Notes: generated by a model from the sequence alone, not told the origin. A DNA stretch of 64,000 nt from Gottfriedia luciferensis (GCF_001712755.1 NZ_MDKC01000033.1:242761-306760); one strand, 5' to 3'. Counted from the stretch's first letter, positions 27,418 to 37,202 are shown. Made by a program: numbers and translations.

Positions 27418-28392
27418 ATGAATTCAACTGGATTAACTTTTGGTATCTATCCCCTTAGTGTAGCTGGTACACCTATAGGATTAGCTACAGGTCCTGATGA
27501 TAATTATGAAAAAATAGCATCTGCTCTTAAAGAGCTAAAGGGTAATGTTACTCAACTTTTACCAAGAATGTATGCTGTCTATATGGGACCTGAAACAGAG
27601 GAAAGAGTATTTAACGCTTTAAATCGATATAAAAACGCAGGTTTATTAGGCGATTTAACAATTGGCTGTCTTATGGATCCAAGCCTATCACTGGACTATT
27701 GGTTACATTTTGTTCGTAAAGTAATTAAAGAATATGGCACCTTCCTTGATTCAATTCAAATCACGAATGAGCCTAATTTATCGTTTATGGATGGTTCCAA
27801 ACCATATGTATTAGAAGCGCTTGTACAAGGGGTTCTAACTGTAAAAGAAGAAATTGAAAAAAGTAATTTACCGATCAAAGTTGGATTCGGCTCGGTTCCT
27901 GAGGGAGAAAAGACAGTTCCACTTTTTTGGGAAAAGTTAATAAAAATGGGTGGGGATGAATTAATTCATTCAATTGATTATGTAGGGCATAATTTTTATG
28001 TGGATGTATTTGAGGAACCATTAAAAATAGAGGAAGTTGCTGTTTCAGTAGAAAACATACTTCGTAAATTTCGAAAAACATTGGATTGTAATGGTTTCCC
28101 TTCCACTCTTCCAATCCACATTACAGAGAATGGGTGGCCTACCGGGAAAAATCCATTTATACAAATCGAAAGGTCATATGAGCAACAATCGAACGTACTT
28201 GAGGTAATTATTCGAACAGTCTATTCTTTGCGTCAGGAACTAAATATTACTCATTATGAATTTTTTGGTTTAAGGGATGCCAATAGTTCAAAAGACGACC
28301 TATTTCATCAATTTGGTATTATGAAGGATGATTATACTATTAAGCCTGCTTATCTCACTTTTAAAAAATTAATAAATGAATTAAGCGAGTAA
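27418..28392 (+). CDS. Glycoside-hydrolase-like TIM-barrel protein (clan A type)
   Basis: 324 residues. ITNEPN with Glu118 and ITENGWP with Glu237 look like the acid/base and nucleophile glutamates of (beta/alpha)8 clan-A glycosidases, about 119 residues apart as expected. There is no signal peptide, so it acts in the cytoplasm if it is an enzyme. No substrate can be named, and the family is not assigned. AAAGGAG precedes the ATG. It is divergent from and probably controlled by the MarR regulator. Confidence 0.7.
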   Translation: MNSTGLTFGIYPLSVAGTPIGLATGPDDNYEKIASALKELKGNVTQLLPRMYAVYMGPETEERVFNALNRYKNAGLLGDLTIGCLMDPSLSLDYWLHFVRKVIKEYGTFLDSIQITNEPNLSFMDGSKPYVLEALVQGVLTVKEEIEKSNLPIKVGFGSVPEGEKTVPLFWEKLIKMGGDELIHSIDYVGHNFYVDVFEEPLKIEEVAVSVENILRKFRKTLDCNGFPSTLPIHITENGWPTGKNPFIQIERSYEQQSNVLEVIIRTVYSLRQELNITHYEFFGLRDANSSKDDLFHQFGIMKDDYTIKPAYLTFKKLINELSE

Positions 28393-28493
28393 ATCGATTA
28401 CTTCTATAAATTTGAATGAAGTTAGTCATTTCGTTAAGACTAAAACAACGAGAGTTTCACCTACTTTCTACTATCTAAATGGAGGTAATAAAA

Positions 28494-28658
28494 TTGAGCA
28501 AAAAAAATAACCCCATCAGAAACGAAGAGCAAATGAAAATACAAGCAGACCTTAATAATCTCGATCCAGGCCATTCCGTGGATGAGCACCGTAAAATTGA
28601 AACAGCCAATATAATATTAGCTGGAGAAGAAATCAGACAACAAAATGAAAATCTATAA
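28494..28658 (+). CDS. Small hydrophilic protein, 54 residues
   Basis: TTG at 28494 preceded by ATGGAGGTAATAAAA, a strong ribosome binding site, and followed immediately by a terminator. The product (SKKNNPIRNEEQ..., ending QQNENL) is charged, with a central LDPGHSVDEHRKIE. No family is recognised. The clean gene-sized unit between Shine-Dalgarno and terminator supports expression. Confidence 0.65.
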   Translation: MSKKNNPIRNEEQMKIQADLNNLDPGHSVDEHRKIETANIILAGEEIRQQNENL

Positions 28659-28696
28659 AAGAAATCCCTCAAAAGGTCATTTTGAGGGATTTCTTT
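28657..28696. terminator. Terminator after the 54-residue protein
   Basis: AAAGAAATCCCTC pairs with GAGGGATTTCTTT; it may also serve the convergent broken oxidoreductase. Confidence 0.8.
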
Positions 28697-28757
28697 ATGG
28701 TAATAGTAAAGCACATAAAGCCACAGCAACTAAGAAAGAGAGAATTTGTCAACAGTC

Positions 28758-29737
28758 TTAACTCCCTCTAATATTAATAACGACATTCCCCTTCTTATGC
28801 CCTTTTTCTACGTATCGATGTGCTTCAACAAATTGTTCAAGCGGGTACTGTCGATCAATAACAGCTTTTAACTTATCCGCTTCAATAAGTGCTTTTATAT
28901 AGTTTAAATCTTCATAGTTCATATTTGCTACACCAAATATGGCTTTTTTATTACCAATCAAATTACTCCAAATTGCTTGGAAATAAACTGAAAGCTTCCA
29001 TACAGCACTTAATAAATAGACGCATCTTTGTTAAGCAATCTTTTACAATTAGAAAAGGAGCTTTTACCTACAGTATCAAAAATAATATCATAGGTTTTCT
29101 TACACTTAGCCAGATCTTCATTTGTATAATCAATTACTTCATTTGCCCCTAAAGCCCTTACAAATTCTAAATTTGATGTACTACATAATGCGGTAACTTC
29201 TGTACCAAAATATTTAGCTAGCTGAATTGCATATGTTCCAACACTTCCTGAAGCACCATAAATGAGTACTTTTTGTCCATTTTGAATAATACTTCTCCTT
29301 AGAAAGTGTAATGCAGTAAGCGCCCCAACTGGAACAGCTGCAGCTTGCTCAAACGACATATTTATTGGTTTTTTAGCTAGAACACCTTCTTCATGTAAAG
29401 AGATATATTCAGCATTTGCCCCAAAAGTAAATCCACTATATCCAAAAACTTGATCACCTGATTTAAAATTTTTTACGTTTTTACCAATCGTGACTATTTC
29501 TCCTGCAAGTTCACAACCTGGTATTTTATTTTTCGGCTTAGTAAGGCCAAACATAAGACGTGAAGGTAGCCAATACATATACGGAAAATCGGAACTTCGT
29601 AGTTTTACATCTCCTGCGGTCACAGTTGTTGCATGTATTTTTATTAATACTTCATCATCTTTTATTTTTGGTTTTTCAACTTCTGTTATTTGAAGAACTT
29701 CTGGTGGACCATATTTTGTACATATAATCGCTTTCAT
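28758..29737 (-). pseudogene. NAD(P)-dependent quinone/alcohol oxidoreductase (MDR family), frameshifted
   Basis: The frame from ATG 29737 (behind GGAGG) runs to a stop near 29009: MKAIICTKYGPPEVLQ, CELAGE, QVFGYSG and YGASGSVGTYAIQLA (NADPH-binding) are typical MDR features. The C-terminal 67 residues ([18 protein letters not shown] and onward) continue in another frame down to 28758. The intervening DNA encodes [19 protein letters not shown] in that second frame, so a single-base deletion near 29027 (around GATGCGTC) explains everything. No catalytic zinc ligands are seen, as in quinone reductases. Real pseudogene or sequencing error cannot be told apart. Confidence 0.85.
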
Positions 29738-29847
29738 AGGTTCCTCCATTACAAACTTTAATTTAGTCATTTAAACCTATGAAAAATGATTTTTAAGTAT
29801 ACCTATATGTAGAATAAAACAGTGTGATTCGAACCAAAACAAAAAAG

Positions 29848-29877
29848 ACTGAATATAGCATATGCCATATTCAGCCT
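29848..29877 (-). terminator. metK terminator
   Basis: GGCTGAATAT pairs with ATATTCAGTC across a short loop, then TTTTTTG on the minus strand. Confidence 0.8.
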
Positions 29878-29888
29878 TAATCATTTTA

Positions 29889-31085
29889 TTATAGACCTGC
29901 TTCAGTTTTTAAAACTTCTGCTTTATCAGTACGCTCCCAAGGAAGATCGATATCTGTACGGCCAAAGTGACCATAAGCAGCAGTTTGTTTGTAAATCGGA
30001 CGACGTAGGTCAAGCATTTTAATAATTCCAGCTGGACGTAGGTCGAAGTTGTTGCGAATTACTTCAACTAATTTTTCTTCTGAAACTTTACCTGTACCAA
30101 AAGTATCAATAGCGATTGAAACTGGTTTAGCTACACCAATTGCATATGCTAATTGAACTTCAGCTTTATCAGCTAAGCCAGCAGCTACGATGTTTTTCGC
30201 AACGTAACGTGCAGCGTAAGCAGCAGAACGGTCAACTTTAGTTGCATCCTTACCAGAGAATGCGCCACCACCGTGACGAGCATATCCACCGTAAGTATCA
30301 ACAATAATTTTACGACCTGTTAAACCAGCATCCCCTTGAGGTCCACCGATAACGAAACGACCTGTTGGGTTGATAAAGAATTTTGTGTTTTCATCAATTA
30401 ACTCAGCTGGTACAACTGGTTTAATTACAAGTTCTTTAATATCATTTTCAATTTGATCTTGAGTAGCTTCTGGACCATGTTGTGTTGATACAACAATAGC
30501 ATCAATACGAACTGGTTTGTTGTTTTCATCATACTCAACTGTTACTTGAGTTTTACCGTCTGGACGTAAGTAAGAAACTGTTTCATTTTTTCTAACTTCA
30601 GTTAAACGGCGAGCAATTTTGTGAGATAATGAAATTGGAAGTGGCATTAATTCAGGTGTTTCATTAACTGCAAAACCGAACATTAAACCTTGGTCTCCTG
30701 CACCGATTGCTTCAATTTCTTCATCTGTCATGCTACCTTCACGAGCTTCTAACGCTTGGTCTACACCTAGAGCGATATCTGCTGATTGCTCATCGATAGA
30801 AGTTAAAACTGCACATGTATCTGCATCAAATCCGTATTTTGCACGGTCATAACCGATTTCACGGATTGTTTCGCGAACGATTTTTGGGATATCTACATAA
30901 GTAGAAGTTGTAATTTCACCTGCAACAAGTACTAAACCTGTTGTAACTGAAGTTTCCGCTGCTACACGAGCATTCGGATCATTTGCTAAAATTGCATCAA
31001 GAATTGAATCTGAGATTTGGTCACAGATTTTATCTGGATGTCCTTCTGTAACTGATTCTGAAGTAAATAAACGACGTTGTGACAT
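29889..31085 (-). CDS. metK: S-adenosylmethionine synthetase
   Basis: 398 residues, the standard bacterial length. It makes SAM from methionine and ATP. Visible signatures are [13 protein letters not shown] near residue 14, [12 protein letters not shown] near residue 117, and [16 protein letters not shown] near residue 263 (the P-loop-like signature). AGGAGGGG precedes the ATG. Transcription begins at TTGACA-17-TATGAT and passes an S-box riboswitch, so SAM represses it. The product supplies SpeD and the SAM enzymes in this window. Confidence 0.98.
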   Translation of the reverse strand: MSQRRLFTSESVTEGHPDKICDQISDSILDAILANDPNARVAAETSVTTGLVLVAGEITTSTYVDIPKIVRETIREIGYDRAKYGFDADTCAVLTSIDEQSADIALGVDQALEAREGSMTDEEIEAIGAGDQGLMFGFAVNETPELMPLPISLSHKIARRLTEVRKNETVSYLRPDGKTQVTVEYDENNKPVRIDAIVVSTQHGPEATQDQIENDIKELVIKPVVPAELIDENTKFFINPTGRFVIGGPQGDAGLTGRKIIVDTYGGYARHGGGAFSGKDATKVDRSAAYAARYVAKNIVAAGLADKAEVQLAYAIGVAKPVSIAIDTFGTGKVSEEKLVEVIRNNFDLRPAGIIKMLDLRRPIYKQTAAYGHFGRTDIDLPWERTDKAEVLKTEAGL

Positions 31086-31228
31086 TGAGTCCCCTCCTAA
31101 ATTGAATTGACGGATCTCTTTTTTCTCAACATAAGAATAAAAAGTTTGTTCCTATTCCTATGTTTCCCATTTAAGATAAAGATAACTCAGTGTAAATTAC
31201 GAAATTGCCACTGTATTTAAGTTTTGAG

Positions 31229-31411
31229 CAAAAAAAAAGCCTTCCTCTTATCAAATATTACATGAGGAAAGGTTTCTTGGTTATTTGCCTTTCGCTCTTA
31301 TCGTCCAAGACATAAAAAAAAGTCTTGCATCAGGTTCAGCACCTTTCACTAAAAGTGAGGTTGCTGGGCTTCGTAGGGCCTGTATCCCTCCACCTACTCG
31401 GGATAAGAGAG
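31229..31411 (-). promoter_or_regulatory. SAM-I (S-box) riboswitch and terminator of metK
   Basis: Minus strand: CTCTTATCCCGAGTAGGTGG, GGGATACAGGCCC, CGAAGCCCAGCAACC, GGTGCTGAACCTGATGCAAG and CTTGGACGATAAGAG are the conserved S-box segments in order (31410-31295). A terminator (CCTTTCCTC pairing with GAGGAAGG, then nine T) lies at 31276-31230. SAM binding should allow termination. Confidence 0.97.
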
Positions 31412-31427
31412 TATCCGTATGAAAAGT

Positions 31428-31456
31428 ATCATATTAAAATTTCACTTTCTTGTCAA
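31428..31456 (-). promoter_or_regulatory. metK promoter
   Basis: TTGACA (31456-31451), 17 bases, TATGAT (31433-31428) on the minus strand, directly upstream of the S-box. Confidence 0.8.
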
Positions 31457-31610
31457 CAATTTTCATCATAACATAGACATAATTCTACAATAACTTTATC
31501 TCTACATTCATTTCTATTTAATGGGAAATTACTAATTATTATATTTACATTTAAATAACTTACTTCATTTAATAAGTAAATTTTACTCAAATTTATTTTT
31601 TAATCAAATT

Positions 31611-31665
31611 CATAACACATTTTGCTAACTAATAGTATACACTATTAAAATAAATGTGTTATACT
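31611..31665 (+). promoter_or_regulatory. Probable CcpN operators at the pckA promoter
   Basis: TGTGTTATACT (31655-31665) fits the CcpN consensus TRTGHYATAYW and overlaps a TATACT -10 hexamer. ATGTGTTATG occurs in the opposite orientation at 31611-31620. B. subtilis CcpN represses pckA and gapB on sugars; no -35 near consensus is visible. Confidence 0.5.
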
Positions 31666-31721
31666 ATTTATCGAGATACCTACATGGCAGACAAATTATA
31701 TTTAAAGGATGGTATTAGTAT

Positions 31722-33308
31722 ATGAAGACAGTTGATGTAAACTTTGAATTAAACGAATTACTTATTAGTAATCAAATGTATAACCAACTAAGCGTTTCTG
31801 AGTTAGTTGAAAAAGTCCTAACAAGACAAGAAGGAATTTTAACGTCAACAGGAGCAGTTAGCGTTTCAACAGGCAAATATACTGGACGTTCACCTAAAGA
31901 TAAATTTATTGTTAAAGAGGCATCTGTTGAAAGTTTAATCGATTGGGGTTCAGTAAATCAACCAATCTCTGCTGACGTATTCGAAAAATTATATAGCAAA
32001 GTACTTAACTACTTAAAAGATCGTAACGAATTATTCTTATTTAAAGGATTTGCTGGTGCTGACACTGAATATCGTTTACCTATCCAAGTAATTAACGAAT
32101 TTGCATGGCACAACTTATTTGCTCATCAATTATTTATTCGCCCAACTGAGCAAGAGCTTCAAACGCATGAAGCAGAATTTACAATTGTTTCTGCTCCGAC
32201 ATTTAAAGCAGACCCTGTAGTTGATGGAACAAATTCAGAGGCATTTGTTATTGTATCATTTGAAAAGAAAATTATCTTAATTGGTGGTACGGAATATGCT
32301 GGAGAAATGAAAAAATCTATCTTCTCAATCATGAATTTCCTATTACCACAAAATAATGTATTACCAATGCACTGTTCTGCTAACGTTGGTAGTGAAGGCG
32401 ATGTAGCATTATTCTTTGGACTTTCAGGAACTGGTAAAACAACATTATCTGCAGATGCAGATCGTAAGCTAATCGGTGATGATGAGCACGGTTGGTCAGA
32501 TAATGGTGTATTCAATATTGAAGGCGGTTGCTACGCTAAATGTATCAATTTAACATTTGAAAAAGAGCCACAAATTTTCTCTGCAATTAAATTTGGTACA
32601 GTTTTAGAAAATGTTGTTGTTAAATCTGATAGCCGTTTAGCTGACTATGATGATACAACTTTAACAGAAAATACTCGTGCTGCATACCCAATGCAAGCAA
32701 TTCAAAATATCATTGAGCCGAGCGTTGCTGGACATCCACATGCAATTATCTTTTTAACTGCTGATGCATTTGGAGTATTACCTCCAATCAGTAAATTAAC
32801 AAAAGAGCAAGCTATGTACCACTTCTTAAGTGGATTTACTAGTAAATTAGCAGGTACTGAGCGTGGTGTTACTTCTCCACAAGTAACATTCTCAACATGT
32901 TTCGGATCACCATTCTTACCGCTTCCAGCTGTAGAATATGCAAAAATGCTTGGTGAAAAAATTGAAAAACATAATGTAAATGTATTCTTAGTAAACACTG
33001 GTTGGACTGGTGGAGAATACGGCGTTGGTAAACGTATGAATCTTTCTTACACAAGAGCAATGGTTCACGCTGCACTTGAAGGTGATTTAAACAACATTGA
33101 AACTACACAAGATGAGTTTTTCGGTTTAGCAATTCCAACCCATGTACCTGGTGTACCTGATAGCGTATTAGTTCCTTCAACAACTTGGGAAGACAAATCA
33201 GCTTATGATCAAAAAGCTCTTGAATTAGTAACTAAATTCAAAGAAAACTTCAAAAAATTTGAAGGCTTTGATGCAAAATTAGCTGAACTTGGTGGACCTT
33301 TAAAATAA
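31722..33308 (+). CDS. pckA: Phosphoenolpyruvate carboxykinase (ATP)
   Basis: 528 residues. It converts oxaloacetate and ATP to phosphoenolpyruvate in gluconeogenesis. [14 protein letters not shown] near residue 49, [15 protein letters not shown] (P-loop) near residue 230, and the IGDDEHGW metal-binding segment near residue 250 are all present. AAAGGATGG precedes the ATG. The gene is divergent from metK, as in B. subtilis, and a CcpN-like site at the promoter suggests glucose repression. Confidence 0.97.
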   Translation: MKTVDVNFELNELLISNQMYNQLSVSELVEKVLTRQEGILTSTGAVSVSTGKYTGRSPKDKFIVKEASVESLIDWGSVNQPISADVFEKLYSKVLNYLKDRNELFLFKGFAGADTEYRLPIQVINEFAWHNLFAHQLFIRPTEQELQTHEAEFTIVSAPTFKADPVVDGTNSEAFVIVSFEKKIILIGGTEYAGEMKKSIFSIMNFLLPQNNVLPMHCSANVGSEGDVALFFGLSGTGKTTLSADADRKLIGDDEHGWSDNGVFNIEGGCYAKCINLTFEKEPQIFSAIKFGTVLENVVVKSDSRLADYDDTTLTENTRAAYPMQAIQNIIEPSVAGHPHAIIFLTADAFGVLPPISKLTKEQAMYHFLSGFTSKLAGTERGVTSPQVTFSTCFGSPFLPLPAVEYAKMLGEKIEKHNVNVFLVNTGWTGGEYGVGKRMNLSYTRAMVHAALEGDLNNIETTQDEFFGLAIPTHVPGVPDSVLVPSTTWEDKSAYDQKALELVTKFKENFKKFEGFDAKLAELGGPLK

Positions 33309-33326
33309 TCTAATAATGTAAAATGT

Positions 33327-33374
33327 AAGGGCTGTCCAAAAAGTCATCATTATGACTTTTTGGCAGCCTTTTTT
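33327..33374 (+). terminator. pckA terminator
   Basis: GGCTGTCCAAAAAGTCAT pairs with ATGACTTTTTGGCAGCC, followed by TTTTTTT. Confidence 0.9.
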
Positions 33375-33506
33375 ATTTAACAATCTTCAAATAACTAATT
33401 AAAAGGAAATTCATTACATTTAAAGAATAAGATTAAAGTATCATTAAATTTAACTGAACATCATTAATAATCACCAGTTATTAATCGAATTAAATGGAGG
33501 ATTAAA

Positions 33507-34037
33507 ATGAGATCCTTAAAGATATTAACCCTGATTTTTTCATTTACTGCAATTTTATTAACTACCTTTTTTTTATATAATACTAGTTCTTCTTCTAAAA
33601 AATTAGATAAGCATGATTCACTATCTTCTAAAGAAAGTGAACCCATTATTGAATCATTATCCAAAAGGTATTATGAAATCAAAGATTCTACGAATAATCA
33701 ATTACTTTATGGAGTTGAATATTATTTGGCCTTATCAGTACCAGATCGTTATAAAAACGATATAAAAAATGCTCGAATAGAAATCCTACTACCTAAAAAA
33801 GTCCAATCAATATTTGGAATCAATATTGAAGAAATAAATCATAATGAAGTATACGAAATTATAAATGGTAGAGCGGTTTTTAATATCTCTAGTTCTATAG
33901 CTACCTCAAATATGACAATAAATCAGAAAAATTATCTTAAAAATAACAATGGTCTCTACACTATAAAAATTTATTCTAATAAAAATAAATTAATAAAAAG
34001 CGATGTTTTAAAAGTACAAAATATTAATAAGAATTGA
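33507..34037 (+). CDS. Membrane-anchored or secreted protein of unknown function
   Basis: 176 residues. Residues 5-24 are hydrophobic with a positively charged start, so this is a signal peptide or N-terminal anchor; no lipobox is present. The following part is Ser/Lys rich and then beta-strand rich (Ile, Asn, Tyr alternating). No family is recognised. GGAGG precedes the ATG and a terminator follows, so it is monocistronic. Confidence 0.7.
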   Translation: MRSLKILTLIFSFTAILLTTFFLYNTSSSSKKLDKHDSLSSKESEPIIESLSKRYYEIKDSTNNQLLYGVEYYLALSVPDRYKNDIKNARIEILLPKKVQSIFGINIEEINHNEVYEIINGRAVFNISSSIATSNMTINQKNYLKNNNGLYTIKIYSNKNKLIKSDVLKVQNINKN

Positions 34038-34038
34038 A

Positions 34039-34070
34039 AAAAATGAGCCAATCTTCGGCTCATTTTTTAT
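34039..34070 (+). terminator. Terminator after the 176-residue gene
   Basis: AAATGAGCC pairs with GGCTCATTT, followed by TTTATTTTTT. It may also serve the convergent AhpD-like gene. Confidence 0.85.
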
Positions 34071-34085
34071 TTTTTCATTAGATTC

Positions 34086-34529
34086 TTATTTTTCAGCTGG
34101 TCTATTCCCCATAGAAATAGAGATACGGTTCCAACTGTTAATTTGATTGATTATGAATACAAGATTTACATATTCTGCTTCGTTAAAGTGTTTACTTACA
34201 CGATTATATAGTTCTTCAGATACACCTTTATTCGAAATTTGTGTAATATGCTCAGTTAACTCTAAAGCTGCTTTTTCTGCATCTGTGTAAAAATCGCAAT
34301 CTTTCCATGCACTAATACAGTATAAACGTTGTTCAGTTTCTCCTATTTCTCTCGCTTCAGAAGTATGCATGTCAAGGCAAAATGCACAACCATTTATTTG
34401 TGAAGCGCGAATTTTAATAAGTTCACGAAGTTTATGGTCTATACCAGTTGCTTTAATAAATTTTTCCATTTCCATCATTATTTTAAGTGCTTCTGGTGCT
34501 AATTTTGAATAATTAATTTGTTTTTCCAT
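34086..34529 (-). CDS. AhpD-like carboxymuconolactone decarboxylase family protein
   Basis: 147 residues. Cys48-x2-Cys51 and His55 (GCAFCLDMH) form the AhpD-type redox site of this family, preceded by LRELIKIRASQING. Members act as alkylhydroperoxidases or thiol-disulfide proteins, and many are induced by oxidative or nitrosative stress. The divergent Rrf2 regulator likely controls it: the two promoters share an unusual inverted sequence. No AhpC partner is nearby. Confidence 0.88.
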   Translation of the reverse strand: MEKQINYSKLAPEALKIMMEMEKFIKATGIDHKLRELIKIRASQINGCAFCLDMHTSEAREIGETEQRLYCISAWKDCDFYTDAEKAALELTEHITQISNKGVSEELYNRVSKHFNEAEYVNLVFIINQINSWNRISISMGNRPAEK

Positions 34530-34633
34530 TTTAATTCCCCCTAAAAAAGTAAATTCTAAAAATAATTAAATTAAATGTCGTTTTTGGAAATACATAAATT
34601 AGCGACAAATTTAATCGCCGATTTATATTATCC

Positions 34634-34730
34634 ATATTAAAACGTTTATTTCATTCTGTCAAACTTCTTTTAACTTAGAATTGCTCCTAAAAAGTAAATG
34701 TTTGACAAAGAAATAAAACATTTCTAAGAT
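34634..34730. promoter_or_regulatory. Divergent promoters with matching spacer sequence
   Basis: Minus strand: TTGACA (34662-34657), 17 bases, TAATAT (34639-34634). Plus strand: TTGACA (34702-34707), 17 bases, TAAGAT (34725-34730). Both spacers contain GAAATAAA after the -35, so the two promoters are an inverted repeat of about 20 bases each and are a candidate Rrf2 operator. Confidence 0.65.
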
Positions 34731-34768
34731 TAATTAAAAATAATCTCATTTATGAAGAAGGTGTTTTA

Positions 34769-35257
34769 ATGCAGTATAGCGTTGGAGTTGAGTATGCACT
34801 TCATTGCCTTGTTTATCTAATTGACACTCCAGAAGATTCTCCGATTGGAATAAAAGACCTTTCCTTCTTTCAAGGTGTTTCAGATACATATCTTTCAAAG
34901 ATTTTTAGCAAGCTATCTAAGGCTGGTATTGTCAGTTCAGTTCCAGGAGTTAAAGGTGGATTTAAACTAGCTAAATCTCCAGAAGAAATTTCTTTTTGGG
35001 ATGTAATTGAAGCAATTGAAGGTTCTAAGCCTATATTTCAATGTAAAAATATTAAAGATAACGGCTATCTTTTTAGAGAAAAAGGTTGCACTCCTAGTGC
35101 CACCTGCACAATTAATTTAGTCATGCTCTCTGCCGAAGAAAAAATGCATGAGTATTTACGCAGTAAAACACTGTCATGGTTAAACAAAGAATTAGAAAGT
35201 GTTTTGCCTAACGAAATACGTGAAGATACTAGAAACTATTTTTCAAAGAGTAGATAA
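34769..35257 (+). CDS. Rrf2-family transcriptional regulator
   Basis: 162 residues. The N-terminal winged helix has the Rrf2 pattern (YALHCLVYL, ISDTYLSKIFSKLSKAGIVSSVPGVKGGFKLA). Three cysteines follow in the C-terminal half (FQCKN, KGCTPSATCTI), spaced like the Fe-S-binding Rrf2 proteins, so redox or NO sensing is plausible but unproven. The ATG follows AAGGTG. It is divergent from the AhpD-like gene. Confidence 0.87.
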   Translation: MQYSVGVEYALHCLVYLIDTPEDSPIGIKDLSFFQGVSDTYLSKIFSKLSKAGIVSSVPGVKGGFKLAKSPEEISFWDVIEAIEGSKPIFQCKNIKDNGYLFREKGCTPSATCTINLVMLSAEEKMHEYLRSKTLSWLNKELESVLPNEIREDTRNYFSKSR

Positions 35258-35306
35258 AAACCTCTCTAATTTCCTAAAAAGGAAGTAAGAGCGGTTTTTC
35301 TTTTTT
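35256..35306 (+). terminator. Terminator of the Rrf2 gene
   Basis: AAAAACC...CTCT pairs with AGAG-GGTTTTT, with an inner TTCCT/AGGAA stem and a long T-run after it. Confidence 0.75.
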
Positions 35307-35426
35307 AACCAGCTTATCCTGTACACCCTAGATAACCGGGCGATTTTAGCACAGTCAGTACTCCGCATTCACCCATTTTCTCCTATTGCATAGGCTAATT
35401 GTATATTTTCGATTAGGAGGGATTAA

Positions 35427-36425
35427 ATGAAAATCAAATGGCTCGTTATTTTGTTTTTATTAGTTGCTTCTATTTTAGGTGGATGTTCGAAAGATAAACC
35501 TAAAGATGGTACCACAAAAGTGAGAGTTGCAGAAGTAACGCATTCATTATTTTATGCACCTCAATATGTGGCCATTAGTGAAGGCATCTTCAAAAAGCAT
35601 GGATTGGATGTTGAAATAACAACTACTGCTGGTGGAGATAAAACGATGACTGCTGTATTGTCAAACGGTGCAGATATCGGATTAGTTGGGCCAGAAACAA
35701 CTATCTATGTATACGCTCAAGGCGCAAATGATCCAGTAAAAAGCTTTGCCCAATTGACTCAAACTGATGGAACATTTCTAGTAGCTAGAAATCAAACTGT
35801 ACCATTTAATTGGGATCAACTAAAAGGCAAAACATTTTTAGGTCAAAGAAAAGGTGGAATGCCACAAATGGTTGGCGAATATGTCTTAAGTAAACATGGG
35901 ATCGATCCACATAAAGATTTGAACCTTATTCAGAATATTGACTTCGCAAATATTGCGAATGCATACGCTTCAGGTACTGGTGAGTATGTTCAATTGTTTG
36001 AACCTACAGCAAGTATTATGGAAAAAGAAGGAAGAGGTAAAATTGTTGCTTCATTCGGCTTGGAGTCTGGAAAAGTTCCTTACACTGCTTTTATCGCAAA
36101 AGAAAGTTATTTGAAGAAGAATGCTAAAACAGCTCAAAAATTTACAGATGCAATTTATGAAGCTGAACAATGGGTTGATACTCATTCTGCAGAAGAGATT
36201 GCAAAAAGCGTTGCACCATTCTTTAAAGATACACCTTTAGACATTTCAATTAAAGTTATCGATCGTTATAAGTCTCAAAATTCTTATTCAACAAATCCAA
36301 TATTAGAAGAAGATGAGTGGAATAATCTTCAAAAGATTATGAAGAACTCTGGTGTATTACCAAAAGAAGTTCCACACTCAGTTTTAGTTGATACAAAATT
36401 TGCCGAAAAATCTACGGAGAAGTAG
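35427..36425 (+). CDS. ytlA: ABC transporter substrate-binding lipoprotein (YtlA-like)
   Basis: 332 residues with a lipoprotein signal peptide ending LGGC (cleavage before Cys20). The mature part is NMT1/SsuA/TauA-like: YAPQYVAISEGIFKKHGLDVE near residue 45, ADIGLVGPE, and a long helical C terminus. Such proteins deliver nitrate, sulfonate or thiamine-precursor-type ligands; this ligand is unknown. AGGAGGG precedes the ATG. It is first of an operon with ATPase and permease genes, matching B. subtilis ytlACD. Confidence 0.88.
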   Translation: MKIKWLVILFLLVASILGGCSKDKPKDGTTKVRVAEVTHSLFYAPQYVAISEGIFKKHGLDVEITTTAGGDKTMTAVLSNGADIGLVGPETTIYVYAQGANDPVKSFAQLTQTDGTFLVARNQTVPFNWDQLKGKTFLGQRKGGMPQMVGEYVLSKHGIDPHKDLNLIQNIDFANIANAYASGTGEYVQLFEPTASIMEKEGRGKIVASFGLESGKVPYTAFIAKESYLKKNAKTAQKFTDAIYEAEQWVDTHSAEEIAKSVAPFFKDTPLDISIKVIDRYKSQNSYSTNPILEEDEWNNLQKIMKNSGVLPKEVPHSVLVDTKFAEKSTEK

Positions 36426-36437
36426 TAGGTTAACAAA

Positions 36438-37202
36438 ATGAGTTATCTAACAGTTAATGATATTTCTCATGTATTTTTATCGAAGGAAAAGGCAATTAAA
36501 ATATTGGATGGCTTAACATTTGAAGTTGAAAAAGGTGAATTTGTATCTGTATTAGGTCCAAGTGGCTGTGGAAAAAGCACACTTTTATCGATCATTTCTT
36601 CATTACTTACACCATATGACGGTTCAGTAAAGTTTAAAGGTAAGCCTTATGATATAAAATCGGGAGAAATTGGTTACATGCTTCAGCATGACTATTTATT
36701 CCCTTGGAAAACAATTAAAGAAAATATATTTCTAGGTCTTCAGATTCTAGATAAGGATACCGAAGAAAATAAAAATCGAACGCTAGAATTGCTAAAGGAA
36801 GTTGGATTAAAGGATTATGAAAATGCGTATCCAAGAGAATTATCTGGTGGGATGAGACAACGCGTTGCATTAGTGAGAACTCTTTCTACAAGCCCATCAA
36901 TTGTATTATTAGATGAACCATTTTCCGCTCTAGACTATCAGAATAAAGTAAAGCTTGAAGAATTAGTTTTCAATTTATTTAAGAAGTTAAATACTACTGC
37001 TATCTTAGTAACTCACGATATTGAAGAAGCGGTAGCTATGTGTGATCGGGTTATTACACTAACAAATGCTCCTACAAAAATATCAAAAATTTTCAATTTA
37101 CCAGAAGAATTACGTATTCGCTCTCCTTTTGAAACACGACACCAATCACTCTTTTCTTCTTATGTTTCTGCGATTTGGAAGGAGTTGGAGAAACGTGGAT
37201 AA
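36438..37202 (+). CDS. ytlC: ABC transporter ATP-binding protein (YtlC-like)
   Basis: 254 residues. Walker A GPSGCGKST near residue 40, Q-loop LQHDYLFPW, signature LSGGMRQRVALVRTL, Walker B IVLLDEPFSALD and the switch His of TAILVTHD are all present. It belongs to the SsuB/TauB (nitrate/sulfonate) group. It starts 12 bases after the binding-protein gene and overlaps the permease gene by 8 bases. Confidence 0.93.
   Translation: MSYLTVNDISHVFLSKEKAIKILDGLTFEVEKGEFVSVLGPSGCGKSTLLSIISSLLTPYDGSVKFKGKPYDIKSGEIGYMLQHDYLFPWKTIKENIFLGLQILDKDTEENKNRTLELLKEVGLKDYENAYPRELSGGMRQRVALVRTLSTSPSIVLLDEPFSALDYQNKVKLEELVFNLFKKLNTTAILVTHDIEEAVAMCDRVITLTNAPTKISKIFNLPEELRIRSPFETRHQSLFSSYVSAIWKELEKRG

Noticed and set aside
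28475..28729. Minus-strand 84-codon frame
   Set aside because: It is antisense to the 54-codon gene and its terminator.
35307..35426. Riboswitch upstream of ytlA
   Set aside because: The region is somewhat richer in G+C, but I find no TPP, preQ1, S-box or other aptamer core.
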